From Halorarius litoreus (lineage in GTDB: Archaea > Halobacteriota > Halobacteria > Halobacteriales > Haloarculaceae), in NCBI RefSeq assembly GCF_024362405.1, contig NZ_CP101454.1:2852001-2916000 (forward strand): a DNA stretch of 64,000 nt. The letters run 5' to 3'. Under the pieces are notes generated by a model. That model saw only the letters and a program-made list of their open reading frames with translations. It ran no database searches and had not been told where the DNA came from. Position numbers and translations under genes: made by a program. Below are positions 7,861 through 15,394 of this stretch, piece by piece. Position 1 is the stretch's first letter, and each line of letters begins with the position of its first letter.

Positions 7861-8778
7861 ATGTACGAGGGGCGGATTCCGCTCGCCGACCTCGCGGGTG
7901 GGTTCGACATGCAGGCGACCGTCGAGTCGGGACAGACGTACCTCTGGGACCGTGCGGACGGCGGGATGTTCGAGGACGAGCGCGCGTGGGGCGCGGATGC
8001 CTGGTACGAGACGGTCCTGCCGGCGTCGTTCACGCCGTCGAACGACCCCGAGGTGCTCAGAGCGCGCCAGACCGACGACGCGCTCGAGTGGGAGTCCTCG
8101 ACCGGCGACGCGCCCGCGCTCCTCACACACCTCCTGCGGCTCGACGACGACCTCGACGCCATCATCGACACGACGCCCGACCTCCCGATGGTCGAGCGCG
8201 CCTACGACGCCTACCGGGGGATGCGGCTCGTCCGTGACCCGCCGTTCCCCTGCCTGATCTCGTTCATCTGCTCGGCGCAGATGCGCGTCGAGCGCATCCA
8301 CGGGATGCAGCGCCGGCTCGCCCGCGAGTACGGCGACGCCGTCGAGTTCGACGGCCGGACGCTCCACGCGTTTCCGACGCCCGACCAGCTCGCCGCCGCG
8401 ACCGAGGCCGACCTGCGCGACCTGTCGCTCGGCTACCGCGCGCCGTACGTCCAGCGAACCGCCGAGATGGTCGCGACGGGCGAGGCGACGCCCGAGGCCG
8501 CCGCCGACCTCCCCTACGAAGAAGCCCGCGACTACCTCACGCAGTTCGTCGGCGTCGGCGACAAGGTGGCCGACTGTGTCCTGCTGTTCTCGCTCGACTT
8601 CCTGGAGGCGGTACCGCTCGACACGTGGATCCAGACGGCCATCGCCGACTACTACCCCGAGTGCGAGAAGGGGAACTACCGCGACACCTCCCGGGCCATC
8701 CGCGAGCGGTTCGGCGGCCAGTACGCCGGCTACGCCCAGACGTACGTCTTCTTCTACCTCCGGACCGGCGGCGAGTGA
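7861..8778 (+). CDS. ogg: Ogg1-type 8-oxoguanine DNA glycosylase/lyase
   Basis: A 305-residue base-excision repair enzyme of the HhH-GPD superfamily. An N-terminal beta-rich domain (FDMQATVESGQTYLWDRADG) precedes the helical core (FPCLISFICSAQMRVERIHG). The helix-hairpin-helix FVGVGDKVADCVLLFS carries the catalytic lysine (Lys235) and VPLDTWIQ the conserved aspartate (Asp254), as in OGG1 (Lys249/Asp268). It excises 8-oxoG opposite C and cleaves the strand. Length is close to full-size OGG1 rather than the short AGOG type. Start ATG 7861 is chosen over an ATG at 7804 whose extra residues look like shadow. Confidence 0.88.
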   Translation: MYEGRIPLADLAGGFDMQATVESGQTYLWDRADGGMFEDERAWGADAWYETVLPASFTPSNDPEVLRARQTDDALEWESSTGDAPALLTHLLRLDDDLDAIIDTTPDLPMVERAYDAYRGMRLVRDPPFPCLISFICSAQMRVERIHGMQRRLAREYGDAVEFDGRTLHAFPTPDQLAAATEADLRDLSLGYRAPYVQRTAEMVATGEATPEAAADLPYEEARDYLTQFVGVGDKVADCVLLFSLDFLEAVPLDTWIQTAIADYYPECEKGNYRDTSRAIRERFGGQYAGYAQTYVFFYLRTGGE

Positions 8779-8798
8779 CTGCCGGGAGGTTCGACGCA

Positions 8799-8820
8799 CT
8801 TATCTGAACAATCTCTCAAC
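8799..8820 (+). promoter_or_regulatory. Candidate ArsR operator/promoter, copy 1
   Basis: CTTATCTGAACAATCTCTCAAC, read here from 8799; it ends 24 bp before the membrane-protein start at 8845. It matches the element in front of arsR (9890-9911) in most positions: TTA, CTGAA, A, TCT, TCAAC. The core TGA-N8-TCA is an inverted repeat. Its TTATCT is also positioned as a TATA box. Confidence 0.55.
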
Positions 8821-8844
8821 CGATGGTATGCAGAGGGTCCAGCG

Positions 8845-9873
8845 ATGAGCGCCGTCGACGCGCTCGCACTCGTCGTCGCCGCCTTCGCCGGCGGCGCGTT
8901 CGGGGCTGCCATCGGCGCGCTCCCGTCGTTCACGTTCGCGGGGTTCGTCGTCGTCGCCGGCCAGGTGTACCAGCTCGCCCAGCGCAACCTCGCGCCCGAT
9001 GCCGCCGCCGTCGGGAACGTCGGGCTCGTCGACTCGCTCGCGTTCGGAGTCGTCCTCGGCCCGCACGTCGCGTTCGGTGGGGGTGCGGCCGCAGCCGCCT
9101 ACCTCGCCAGCCGCGGCGAGATGCCCACAGAGGGGTTCGCGTACAGCCCCGCGAAGCGCGTCACGACCGGGCTCGGCACGCGACCCGACGTGCTCGCCGT
9201 CGGTGGACTGTTCGGCGTGTTCGGCCATCTGTTCGCCACGGCTTCGGCGTCGCTCGCGCTCCCGTTCGACCCCGTCGCCGCGGGAGTCGTCGCCTCCGCG
9301 CTTCTCCATCGCGTGGTGTTCGGCTTCGACCTCGTGGGGGCGCGCGACGGCCTGCTCGACATGACGCCCGCCCGCGCCGACGGCGGAACAGCGCGCACGG
9401 TCGAGCCGTGGCTCCCGTACATGACTGAGTGGCCGAGCGTCGCGGCCATCGGGCTCGTGGCGGGCGTCCTCGGTGGGTTCGTCGCCTACCGGACCGGCAG
9501 TGCGTTCCTCGCGTTCGGTCTGAGTGTGGCGATACTCGTGTTCGTCAACAGCGGCGTCGAGCGCATTCCCGTGACGCACCACATCACGCTGCCCGCGAGC
9601 ACCGCGGTGCTCGCGGCGATTCCGGGGCCCCTCGCGTCACACACGCCCGCGACCATCGCCGCCGCGATGCCGCTGTGGCAGGCGATCGCGCTCGGCGCGG
9701 GGTTCGGCCTGCTCGGCGCGCTCCTCGGCGAACTCTCCCAGCGCGTCCTGTACGCCCACGCCGACACGCACCTTGACCCCCCAGCGGCGAGCATCGTCCT
9801 CTCGTCGTTCTGTATCGCTGTGCTCGCGCTCGCGGGCGTGTTCCCCGGTGCGGTGTGGGTGCCGACGCCCTGA
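8845..9873 (+). CDS. Polytopic membrane protein, candidate permease linked to arsR-arsC
   Basis: A 342-residue, Gly/Ala-rich integral membrane protein. I see about eight to nine hydrophobic segments, arranged as two halves: residues 5-40 (LALVVAAFAGGAFGAAIGAL, FTFAGFVVVAGQVY), 60-90, 115-155, then after an ARADGGTARTVEPWLPYMTEW loop (about 175-195) segments at 197-232, 250-290 and 315-335. I do not recognise a characterised family; it is not ArsB or ACR3 by motif. The next genes are arsR and arsC, and its promoter shares their putative operator, which suggests an arsenic-responsive exporter or permease (inference). ATG 8845 is the first in-frame start after the promoter. Confidence 0.7.
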   Translation: MSAVDALALVVAAFAGGAFGAAIGALPSFTFAGFVVVAGQVYQLAQRNLAPDAAAVGNVGLVDSLAFGVVLGPHVAFGGGAAAAAYLASRGEMPTEGFAYSPAKRVTTGLGTRPDVLAVGGLFGVFGHLFATASASLALPFDPVAAGVVASALLHRVVFGFDLVGARDGLLDMTPARADGGTARTVEPWLPYMTEWPSVAAIGLVAGVLGGFVAYRTGSAFLAFGLSVAILVFVNSGVERIPVTHHITLPASTAVLAAIPGPLASHTPATIAAAMPLWQAIALGAGFGLLGALLGELSQRVLYAHADTHLDPPAASIVLSSFCIAVLALAGVFPGAVWVPTP

Positions 9874-9889
9874 CCGCGCGCACGACAGA

Positions 9890-9911
9890 TTTAACTGAAG
9901 ATTCTTTCAAC
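9890..9911 (+). promoter_or_regulatory. Candidate ArsR operator/promoter, copy 2 (arsR-arsC)
   Basis: TTTAACTGAAGATTCTTTCAAC ends 7 bp before the arsR ATG. It contains a perfect TGAA-N6-TTCA inverted repeat and overlaps the TATA-like TTTAACT, so a bound repressor would occlude the promoter (autoregulation). Shared with 8799-8820. Confidence 0.6.
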
Positions 9912-9918
9912 TGTTTCT

Positions 9919-10308
9919 ATGGTTCAGGTCACCGAGCGGGTGGAGCGGCTCGTCACCGAGGAGGCGAGTTGCTGTGGCACGACCGTCGAGGAGTGCGAGC
10001 AGCGACTCACGGAGGTCGCTATCGAAGGCGAAGTCGACGAGACGGACGTGACCGCGCTCTCGGCGCTGTCGAGCGAGACGCGCTACAGCATCGTCCGGCT
10101 GCTGCACGCCGCGGGCGGCGAACTCTGTGTCTGTGAGATCGACGCCGTCACCGACGTGAGCGACAGCGCAGTGAGCCACGCCCTCAGAAAACTCCGGGAC
10201 GCGGGGCTCGTCACCGCGCGCAAGGAGGGCCGCTGGAAGTACTATTCCACGACGGACCGGGCGACCGCCCTCCTCGTCGCGCTCGACGGCACGCGGGGTG
10301 AGCGATGA
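9919..10308 (+). CDS. arsR: ArsR family metalloregulator
   Basis: A 129-residue winged-helix repressor. The DNA-binding part is LSSETRYSIVRLLHAAGGEL, CVCEIDAVTDVSDSAVSHAL, RKLRDAGLVTARKEGRWKYY. Cys70 and Cys72 in ELCVCE are the As(III)/Sb(III)-sensing pair of ArsR, and an extra N-terminal cysteine group (Cys18, Cys19, Cys26 in SCCGTTVEEC) could complete or alter the site. It should repress until arsenite or a similar thiophilic ligand binds. It overlaps arsC by the ATGA at 10305 and has a likely operator at 9890-9911 (autoregulation). Confidence 0.92.
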   Translation: MVQVTERVERLVTEEASCCGTTVEECEQRLTEVAIEGEVDETDVTALSALSSETRYSIVRLLHAAGGELCVCEIDAVTDVSDSAVSHALRKLRDAGLVTARKEGRWKYYSTTDRATALLVALDGTRGER

Positions 10309-10724
10309 GACTCGCGTTCGTCTGCGTCCAGAACGCCGGGCGCTCGCAGATGGCGATGGCGTTCGCCGAGCGGGAACGTGAGGCGCGCGATCTCGACTGG
10401 GAACTCGTGACGGGAGGCACCCACCCGGCGGACCACGTCCACGCGGAGGTCGTCGACGCGATGCACGAGGTGGGTATCGACCTCTCGGACCGTTCCCCCC
10501 GAGAAGTCGACGACGCGGAACTCGCCGCGTGCGACTACGTCGCGACGATGGGCTGTTCGACCCTCTCGCTCGACGCCGATACTGAGATACGGGACTGGGC
10601 GCTCGACGACCCCGACGGCAAGGCTCCCGACGAGGTTGCGGCCATCCGCGACGACATCGAACAGCGCGTTCGGGACCTGTTCGACGAGGCGCAGGCGGCC
10701 GAGCGACGCGAGGCCGCGGACTGA
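10305..10724 (+). CDS. arsC: Arsenate reductase, low-molecular-weight phosphatase type
   Basis: A 139-residue enzyme that reduces arsenate to arsenite. The P-loop CVQNAGRSQ (Cys7, Arg13) is the LMW-PTPase CX5R signature with the Asn/Ala spacing of thioredoxin-coupled ArsC. Redox-partner cysteines are plausible at Cys76 and Cys84 (AACDYVATMGCSTL), and WALDDPDGK carries the general-acid aspartate. Translationally coupled to arsR. Arsenite produced must be exported, yet no ArsB, ACR3 or ArsA is in the window; the membrane protein at 8845 is the neighbour available for that role. Confidence 0.9.
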   Translation: MRLAFVCVQNAGRSQMAMAFAEREREARDLDWELVTGGTHPADHVHAEVVDAMHEVGIDLSDRSPREVDDAELAACDYVATMGCSTLSLDADTEIRDWALDDPDGKAPDEVAAIRDDIEQRVRDLFDEAQAAERREAAD

Positions 10725-10802
10725 GCGAGCGGGTGAAGCCCGCGAGCCCCTGCAGAGGCGTAGTTTTTCCTCGCCGGCCGTCGTAGCTCGACCGTGACCA
10801 GC

Positions 10803-11081
10803 ATGACCGACCCGCTCCGAGCGCACGTGTACGTCTCCGGTCGCGTCCAGGGAGTCTACTACCGGGCGAACACCCGGGACGCGGCGCGCGAACGCGGCGT
10901 CGCCGGCTGGGTGAAGAACCTCGACGACGGTCGGGTCGAGGCCGTCTTCGAAGGCTCGCGCGACGCGGTCGAGGCGATGGTCGAGTGGTGCCACGATGGG
11001 AGCCCCCGTGCGCAGGTCGAGGAGGTAGCTGTCGAGTACGGAGAACCACAGGGAGTGACCGGCTTCGAGGTCCGCTACTGA
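10803..11081 (+). CDS. acyP: Acylphosphatase
   Basis: A 92-residue cytoplasmic enzyme hydrolysing acyl phosphates such as acetyl phosphate or carbamoyl phosphate. RAHVYVSGRVQGVYYRANTR contains the signature GRVQGVYYR with the catalytic arginine, and GWVKNLDDGRVEAVFEG holds the catalytic asparagine; the C-terminal strand is GFEVRY. Length typical. A GTG at 10794 adds three residues; the ATG at 10803 is preferred. Its stop overlaps the stop of the convergent RNA-ligase-like gene by 7 bp. Confidence 0.95.
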   Translation: MTDPLRAHVYVSGRVQGVYYRANTRDAARERGVAGWVKNLDDGRVEAVFEGSRDAVEAMVEWCHDGSPRAQVEEVAVEYGEPQGVTGFEVRY

Positions 11082-11896
11082 CCGAGTCGACGCGCTACTG
11101 ATTCTGCGGCAGCAGAGCGTACAGCCCCAGCATCCACGGAGTCTCCGAGCGACGCGTAGTGTTCTCGCACGAGTTCGTCGACGAGTCGGTCGAGTACGGT
11201 GTCGACGCTCGCACTATCGCCGAGGTCGGTGGCGATGCGGTCGATTCGCCCCTCGGTGAGGTACTGCTCGACGAGCGTCTCGGGTGCGAGCGTCTCCGGC
11301 TTCGTCGGTTCGACCGCCGCGTTCTCGATGACCGCGCGGCCCCCGCGCTTGTTCCGGACGAGCACGCCAGCCACGGGTCCGTCGTACCATTCGGAGGAGG
11401 GAAACGCGTAGCGGTCGGGTCGGAAGTCCCTGGTCGCTAGTTCCTTCGCGATGGCGTTGACGGGGGCGAGGCCGAGCCGCTCGAACGCCTGTTCGGCCAC
11501 GTCCGGCGGTCTGAATCCTTTGTCCGGCGCGTGGAGGTCGACGCCGAGGAATCCTGGCAATCGTGCCCAGTCGTAGTCGAGCCCTTCGTGGCGCGTGGCG
11601 ACGCCGAAGAACGTGTACGCGTCAGGAACCTCGACGGCCGAGCGGAACGCGTCCTCGTCGAACTGCTCGCGGACCTCCCGAACGGCGAACCGGTAGCCAG
11701 CAGGTTCGGCCCACTGCTCGAACTCCCGGCGCTCGTCGCCGAAGGCCAGTCCGGCGTCCGTCACTCGGAAGCGGAGCGGCGCGCCGACCACGAACTCCTG
11801 GAGCCAGATGTGGCCCGTCTCGAACAGGTCGGCGGGCGCGTCGTCGAGGCCTGGGGTCGCGGGAAACGGTTCCACCCTCGGGACGAGTGGGGCCAT
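11075..11896 (-). CDS. RNA ligase-like nucleotidyltransferase domain protein
   Basis: A 273-residue protein. HIWLQEFVVGAPLRFRV near residue 28 looks like motif I surroundings of an ATP-dependent RNA/DNA ligase fold, TFFGVATRHEGLDYDWARLP with FLGVDL fits motif III (an FFGxxxxxxxxDY...GFDI pattern), and PVAGVLVRNKRGGRAVIEN fits motifs IV-V (EGVVxK-like). The usual K-x-D-G lysine is not clear (LQEFVVG instead), so adenylylation activity is uncertain. The C-terminal ~80 residues are helical. Haloarchaeal annotation usually calls this family RNA ligase family protein; a role in RNA repair is inference. Start ATG 11896. Confidence 0.65.
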   Translation of the reverse strand: MAPLVPRVEPFPATPGLDDAPADLFETGHIWLQEFVVGAPLRFRVTDAGLAFGDERREFEQWAEPAGYRFAVREVREQFDEDAFRSAVEVPDAYTFFGVATRHEGLDYDWARLPGFLGVDLHAPDKGFRPPDVAEQAFERLGLAPVNAIAKELATRDFRPDRYAFPSSEWYDGPVAGVLVRNKRGGRAVIENAAVEPTKPETLAPETLVEQYLTEGRIDRIATDLGDSASVDTVLDRLVDELVREHYASLGDSVDAGAVRSAAAESVARRLGQ

Positions 11897-11953
11897 CGGC
11901 AAAACGGTTTCCTGGCCGGAAGGTTTAGCCCCGTCGGCGTCCGGGGCTAGGGT

Positions 11954-12421
11954 ATGAGCGAGCCCTCCAGCGAGTCGGGCGACGGATCGCCCGATGACGT
12001 GTCCGAAGACGCACCCGACGAGTCGACCCCCGAGCGCGGCCCCGACGAGGTGTTCTGTCGGAACTGTGGCGCCGTCATCAGCGACCAGGCCGAGATCTGC
12101 CCCGAGTGTGGCGTCCGGCAGCGCGACCCGCCGAAGTCGTCGGTCGACAGCGCCATCGAGGACCTGTTCGAAGGCGGCAACCCGTTCGTCGCCGCGGTCC
12201 TCTCGGCGGTGTTCCCCGGTCTCGGACAGCTCTACAACCGCGAGCTGGAGAAGGGCCTCGCGGTCATCGTCGCGGCGTTCGTCGCGGCGCTGTCCGCGCT
12301 CGTCCTCATCGGGTTCATCCTCTACCCCGCGGTGTGGCTCTACGCCGTCTGGGACGCCTACGTCGTGGCCGATCGACAGCGGGACGCCGCAGGGCAGGCC
12401 GAGTCCGGCACCGAGGACTGA
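11954..12421 (+). CDS. Zinc-ribbon, TM2-like membrane protein
   Basis: A 155-residue protein. An acidic disordered N-terminus (about 1-30) is followed by a zinc ribbon with two CxxC pairs (VFCRNCGAVISDQAEICPEC, residues 34-53), a linker, then two membrane segments (FVAAVLSAVFPGLGQLYNRE, about 77-92; GLAVIVAAFVAALSALVLIG through FILYPAVWLYAVWDAYVVAD, about 100-142). The PGLGQLYNRE turn followed by YPAVWLYAVWDAY matches TM2/DUF5683-type membrane proteins. Function unknown. 33 bp before nnr on the same strand. Confidence 0.75.
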   Translation: MSEPSSESGDGSPDDVSEDAPDESTPERGPDEVFCRNCGAVISDQAEICPECGVRQRDPPKSSVDSAIEDLFEGGNPFVAAVLSAVFPGLGQLYNRELEKGLAVIVAAFVAALSALVLIGFILYPAVWLYAVWDAYVVADRQRDAAGQAESGTED

Positions 12422-12454
12422 GGCTTTAATCCCCGGCCCGCCGAAGCCCCTCGC

Positions 12455-13891
12455 ATGATTACGGCAGACGAGATGGCGGTCGTCGACGCCAACGCCGAGG
12501 CGCTCGGCGTCCCCCGCAAACAGTTGATGGAGTCGAGCGGGAACGCCGTCGCGCGCGTCGTCCGCGAACTGACCGACGAAGGTGACCGCGTCGCGTTCGT
12601 CTGCGGACGGGGCAACAACGGCGGCGACGCGTTCGTCACCGCCCGCTTCCTCGACGACCGTGAGGTGACGGTCCACTTGCTCGGCCGACCCGAGACTATC
12701 TCGACGGACATCGCCCGCGAGAACTGGGACGCGCTCGTCACCGCCGAGTACGACGTTCGCACGGTGAGTGACTCCCGCGCGCTCGACCTCGGCGGCCCAG
12801 ACCTCGTCGTCGACGCGATGCTCGGCACCGGGGTGACCGGTGCGCTTCGGGAACCGGAAGCGACGGCCGCCGACGCCATCGGCGCGCTCGATTGCCCGGT
12901 CGTCGCGGTCGACGTGCCATCGGGTGTCGACGCTGACACCGGTGAGGCCGCTGGCGTCGCGGTCGACGCGGACCACGTCGTCACCTTCCACGACATGAAG
13001 CCCGGCCTCTCGAACCTGGATGCCGAGGTGACCGTCGCGGACATCGGGATTCCCGAGGCGGCCGAACTGTTCGTCGAGGCGGGCGACCTCCAGCGGCTCG
13101 GCCGGGACCCGCAGAGCCACAAGGGTGACCACGGCGAGGTACTCGTCGTCGGTGGCGGGCCGTACACCGGGGCTCCCGCGCTCGCCGCACAGGCCGCGCT
13201 CCGAGCGGGCGCAGACCTCGTCCGCGTGGCCTGTCCCGAGTCCGTGGCCCGCGAGATACAGGGCTACAGCGAGAACCTCATCGTGCGCCCGTTCGACGCT
13301 GACCGCCTCACTCCCGACGTAGTCGACGCCGTGCTCGCGCTCGCCGCCGACCACGACGTGACCGTGTTCGGGCCCGGACTCGGCAGCGACGACGCCACCC
13401 TGGACGCGGTCGAGCAGTTCCTGTTCGCCTATCAGGGGACGGCAGTCGTCGACGCCGACGCCCTCCAGCGCGTTCCCGATGTCGAGACCGAGGCGACGCT
13501 GCTGTGTACGCCCCATCAGGGTGAACTCCGGAAGATGGGCGGCGAGACCGACGAGGACTGGCGGACGCGGATGGACCTGGTCGAGTCGTTCGCCGCTGAC
13601 CTCGGCCACACCCTACTCGTGAAGGGCGCGTACGACGTCGTGAGCGACGGCGAGACGACCCGCGTGAACCGCACCGGGAATCCGGGGATGACCGTCGGTG
13701 GGACGGGCGACGTGCTCGCGGGGGCAGCGGGCGCGCTCGCGTGCGTCCTCGACCCCGTGGACGCGGCGGCGCTGGCGGCGTACGCGAACGGTACCGCCGG
13801 CGACCGCGTCGTGGACCGGCAGGGCTACGGGCTGGTCGCGACGGACCTCGTGGACGAACTGCCTGCTGCGCTCCGAGGTGAGGCCGAATGA
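12455..13891 (+). CDS. nnr: Bifunctional NAD(P)HX epimerase/dehydratase
   Basis: A 478-residue metabolite-repair enzyme. The N-terminal YjeF/epimerase domain (about 1-210) has MITADEMAVVDANAEALGVP, GRGNNGGDAF and VVDAMLGTGVTG; the C-terminal ribokinase-like ADP/ATP-dependent dehydratase domain (about 220-475) has HKGDHGEVLVVGGG, VFGPGLGSDD, CTPHQGELRKM and the substrate/nucleotide loop NPGMTVGGTGDVLAGAAGAL. It repairs hydrated NADH/NADPH. The fused architecture is standard in archaea and bacteria. Its stop overlaps the moaC start (ATGA), suggesting translational coupling. Confidence 0.95.
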   Translation: MITADEMAVVDANAEALGVPRKQLMESSGNAVARVVRELTDEGDRVAFVCGRGNNGGDAFVTARFLDDREVTVHLLGRPETISTDIARENWDALVTAEYDVRTVSDSRALDLGGPDLVVDAMLGTGVTGALREPEATAADAIGALDCPVVAVDVPSGVDADTGEAAGVAVDADHVVTFHDMKPGLSNLDAEVTVADIGIPEAAELFVEAGDLQRLGRDPQSHKGDHGEVLVVGGGPYTGAPALAAQAALRAGADLVRVACPESVAREIQGYSENLIVRPFDADRLTPDVVDAVLALAADHDVTVFGPGLGSDDATLDAVEQFLFAYQGTAVVDADALQRVPDVETEATLLCTPHQGELRKMGGETDEDWRTRMDLVESFAADLGHTLLVKGAYDVVSDGETTRVNRTGNPGMTVGGTGDVLAGAAGALACVLDPVDAAALAAYANGTAGDRVVDRQGYGLVATDLVDELPAALRGEAE

Positions 13892-14382
13892 GCGACCAGC
13901 GAGACGACCGCGACCTCACGCACACCGACGAGGAGGGCAAGGCGAAGATGGTCGACGTAGGCTCGAAACCCGACACGAGACGGCGCGCGGTCGCCGCCGG
14001 CGAGATTCACCTCCAGCCGTCGACGGTCGACGCCATCCGCGAGAACGACGTCGGGAAGGGCGACGTGCTCGCCGTCGCGCGCGTCGGCGCGATTCAGGCG
14101 GTGAAACACACGTGGGAGACGATTCCGATGTGTCACCAGATTCCCGTCACCAACATCGACACCGAGTTCACCGTCCACGACGATCACGTCGAACTCGTCG
14201 TCGGTGTCGAGACGACGGGCAAGACCGGCTGTGAGATGGAGGCGCTCGAGGGCGTCACGACGGGACTCAACGTCGTCTGGGACATGTGCAAGGCCGTCGA
14301 GAAGGACGCCTCGGGGCAGTATCCGGACACTCGCATCTCGAACGTCCGGGTCGAATCGAAGGAGAAGCACGAGGTGGACTGA
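13888..14382 (+). CDS. moaC: Cyclic pyranopterin monophosphate synthase
   Basis: A 164-residue molybdenum/tungsten cofactor enzyme acting after MoaA to form cPMP. LTHTDEEGKAKMVDVGSKP opens the family fold; KHTWETIPMCHQIPVTNID is the conserved active-site stretch (family: IPLCHPL), and GKTGCEMEALEGVTTGLNVV with DMCKAVEKD is the second signature. Full length. Directly downstream of nnr; in haloarchaea nnr, moaC and hflX are often neighbours. Confidence 0.95.
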   Translation: MSDQRDDRDLTHTDEEGKAKMVDVGSKPDTRRRAVAAGEIHLQPSTVDAIRENDVGKGDVLAVARVGAIQAVKHTWETIPMCHQIPVTNIDTEFTVHDDHVELVVGVETTGKTGCEMEALEGVTTGLNVVWDMCKAVEKDASGQYPDTRISNVRVESKEKHEVD

Positions 14383-14398
14383 ACTGGCGAGTCGTCGG

Positions 14399-14713
14399 TC
14401 AGGTTATCGCGTCGATGGTCGCGAGGAGCCGCTCGGCTCGGTGGTCGGACCGATACCGGACGACGTCGTCGTCGACGGTTATCAGCCCCACTTCGGAGAG
14501 CGCCGGGAGGTGCCGGTGGTGGAGTTCCTGCTGGAGCTGTCGCTCGGACAGGTCGGAGTCACGGCACAGTGACTGTCGGAGCTCTCGAATCGTCATCGTC
14601 TCGCCGGGTTCGTCCGCGAGGGTTCGGAGGACGTGTCGACGTCGCCGATCGGCCAGCAGCTCCAACAGGCGGTCGACCGACACGTCACCTGTCCGTGCTG
14701 GGTCAGTATACAT
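14399..14713 (-). CDS. Haloarchaeal HTH regulator (DUF7344-like)
   Basis: About 104 residues: MYTDPARTGDVSVDRLLELL, ADRRRRHVLRTLADEPGE, TMTIRELRQSLC and a basic HHRHLPALSEVGLITVDDDV segment. The pattern (short N-terminus, LADRRRRHVL, a recognition helix containing HHRHLPAL, wing) is that of the abundant haloarchaeal DUF7344 winged-helix proteins. The ATG at 14713 is chosen because the TATA-like CTTATCTA (minus strand, about 14745-14753) predicts transcription start near 14722, after the ATG at 14731. A palindrome overlaps the expected start site, suggesting autoregulation. Confidence 0.75.
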   Translation of the reverse strand: MYTDPARTGDVSVDRLLELLADRRRRHVLRTLADEPGETMTIRELRQSLCRDSDLSERQLQQELHHRHLPALSEVGLITVDDDVVRYRSDHRAERLLATIDAIT

Positions 14714-14716
14714 CCG

Positions 14717-14730
14717 TGCACCTATGTGCA
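14717..14730. promoter_or_regulatory. Palindrome at the start site of the HTH gene
   Basis: TGCACCTATGTGCA: perfect half-sites TGCAC/GTGCA with a 4-bp spacer, between the TATA-like element and the ATG at 14713. Position suggests a repressor site. Confidence 0.45.
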
Positions 14731-14825
14731 TGTGATTCTCACGCGTAGATAAGCATTATTGACAGACTCCGAAGAGTCGTTACGAATGTTTCGGCCGCTA
14801 TATAGCGGGTGGGGGAGGGTTCGAA

Positions 14826-15317
14826 CTACTGATCACTACTCTGACTGGATGGGGGTTCCTCGACAAGCGTCGACAGCGACCCCTGGTGATGCATTCGAAT
14901 CATCCGCTCTTCGTGGATCCGTAGCCCGATGCTGACGAGTTCACTGGCGATTCGCGTGTGCTCGTCGCTCGACCGGGCGACGGCCTCGACCTCGACGTTC
15001 TGCTCCCCGGACATCAGCTCCCGGACGCTCACCACCCCCGGGATGGTCAGCGCTTCTCGGCAGATCCGCGCTCGGTCTGTAATGGGAGCCGTTCCCGTCA
15101 CGAGCACGTGCAGCGGGAGGCCAGCCCGCTCGTAGTCGATAGTCGCGTGGTAGCCGGTGACGATCCCGTCGTCTTCCAGCTGTGCGATTCGGTTGCTGAC
15201 GGTACTCGCAGCGACCCCGAGCTCCTCAGCGAGCGCCGTCGTCGTGGAGTTCCGTGCGTCGCGCTGGAGCGCGTGGACGATACGACGGTCTACCTCGTCG
15301 AGCACTGTCCCACCCAT
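14826..15317 (-). CDS. Lrp/AsnC family transcriptional regulator
   Basis: A 163-residue feast/famine regulator. N-terminal HTH: LDEVDRRIVHALQRDARNST, LAEELGVAASTVSNRIAQLE, DGIVTGYHATIDYERAGLPL. C-terminal RAM/ligand domain: LHVLVTGTAPITDRARICRE, IPGVVSVRELMSGEQNVEVE, then a haloarchaeal tail. The domain order and length are normal. The ATG at 15317 (MGGTVLDEVDRR) is preferred over 15332. A TTTACTTGG-like stretch precedes it, and AT-rich sequence 15345-15370 (minus strand) may hold its promoter. Ligand unknown. Confidence 0.9.
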   Translation of the reverse strand: MGGTVLDEVDRRIVHALQRDARNSTTTALAEELGVAASTVSNRIAQLEDDGIVTGYHATIDYERAGLPLHVLVTGTAPITDRARICREALTIPGVVSVRELMSGEQNVEVEAVARSSDEHTRIASELVSIGLRIHEERMIRMHHQGSLSTLVEEPPSSQSSDQ

Positions 15318-15394
15318 GGTAAGTCTCCTCACACTGTTGGGTGAAAGATTTTCCCCCTAAATCTACTGCCCAGAAAAAACGTTCCTGCGAGCCG

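Noticed and set aside
11075-11081. Overlapping stop codons of convergent genes (also at 32079-32082 and 39046-39049)
   Set aside because: Compact convergent ends are common in this kind of genome and need no special explanation.
11897-13609. Upstream extension of the RNA-ligase-like frame on the minus strand
   Set aside because: The frame stays open for about 570 more codons but overlaps nnr and the zinc-ribbon gene antisense; composition is shadow-like and the family-like part begins at 11896.
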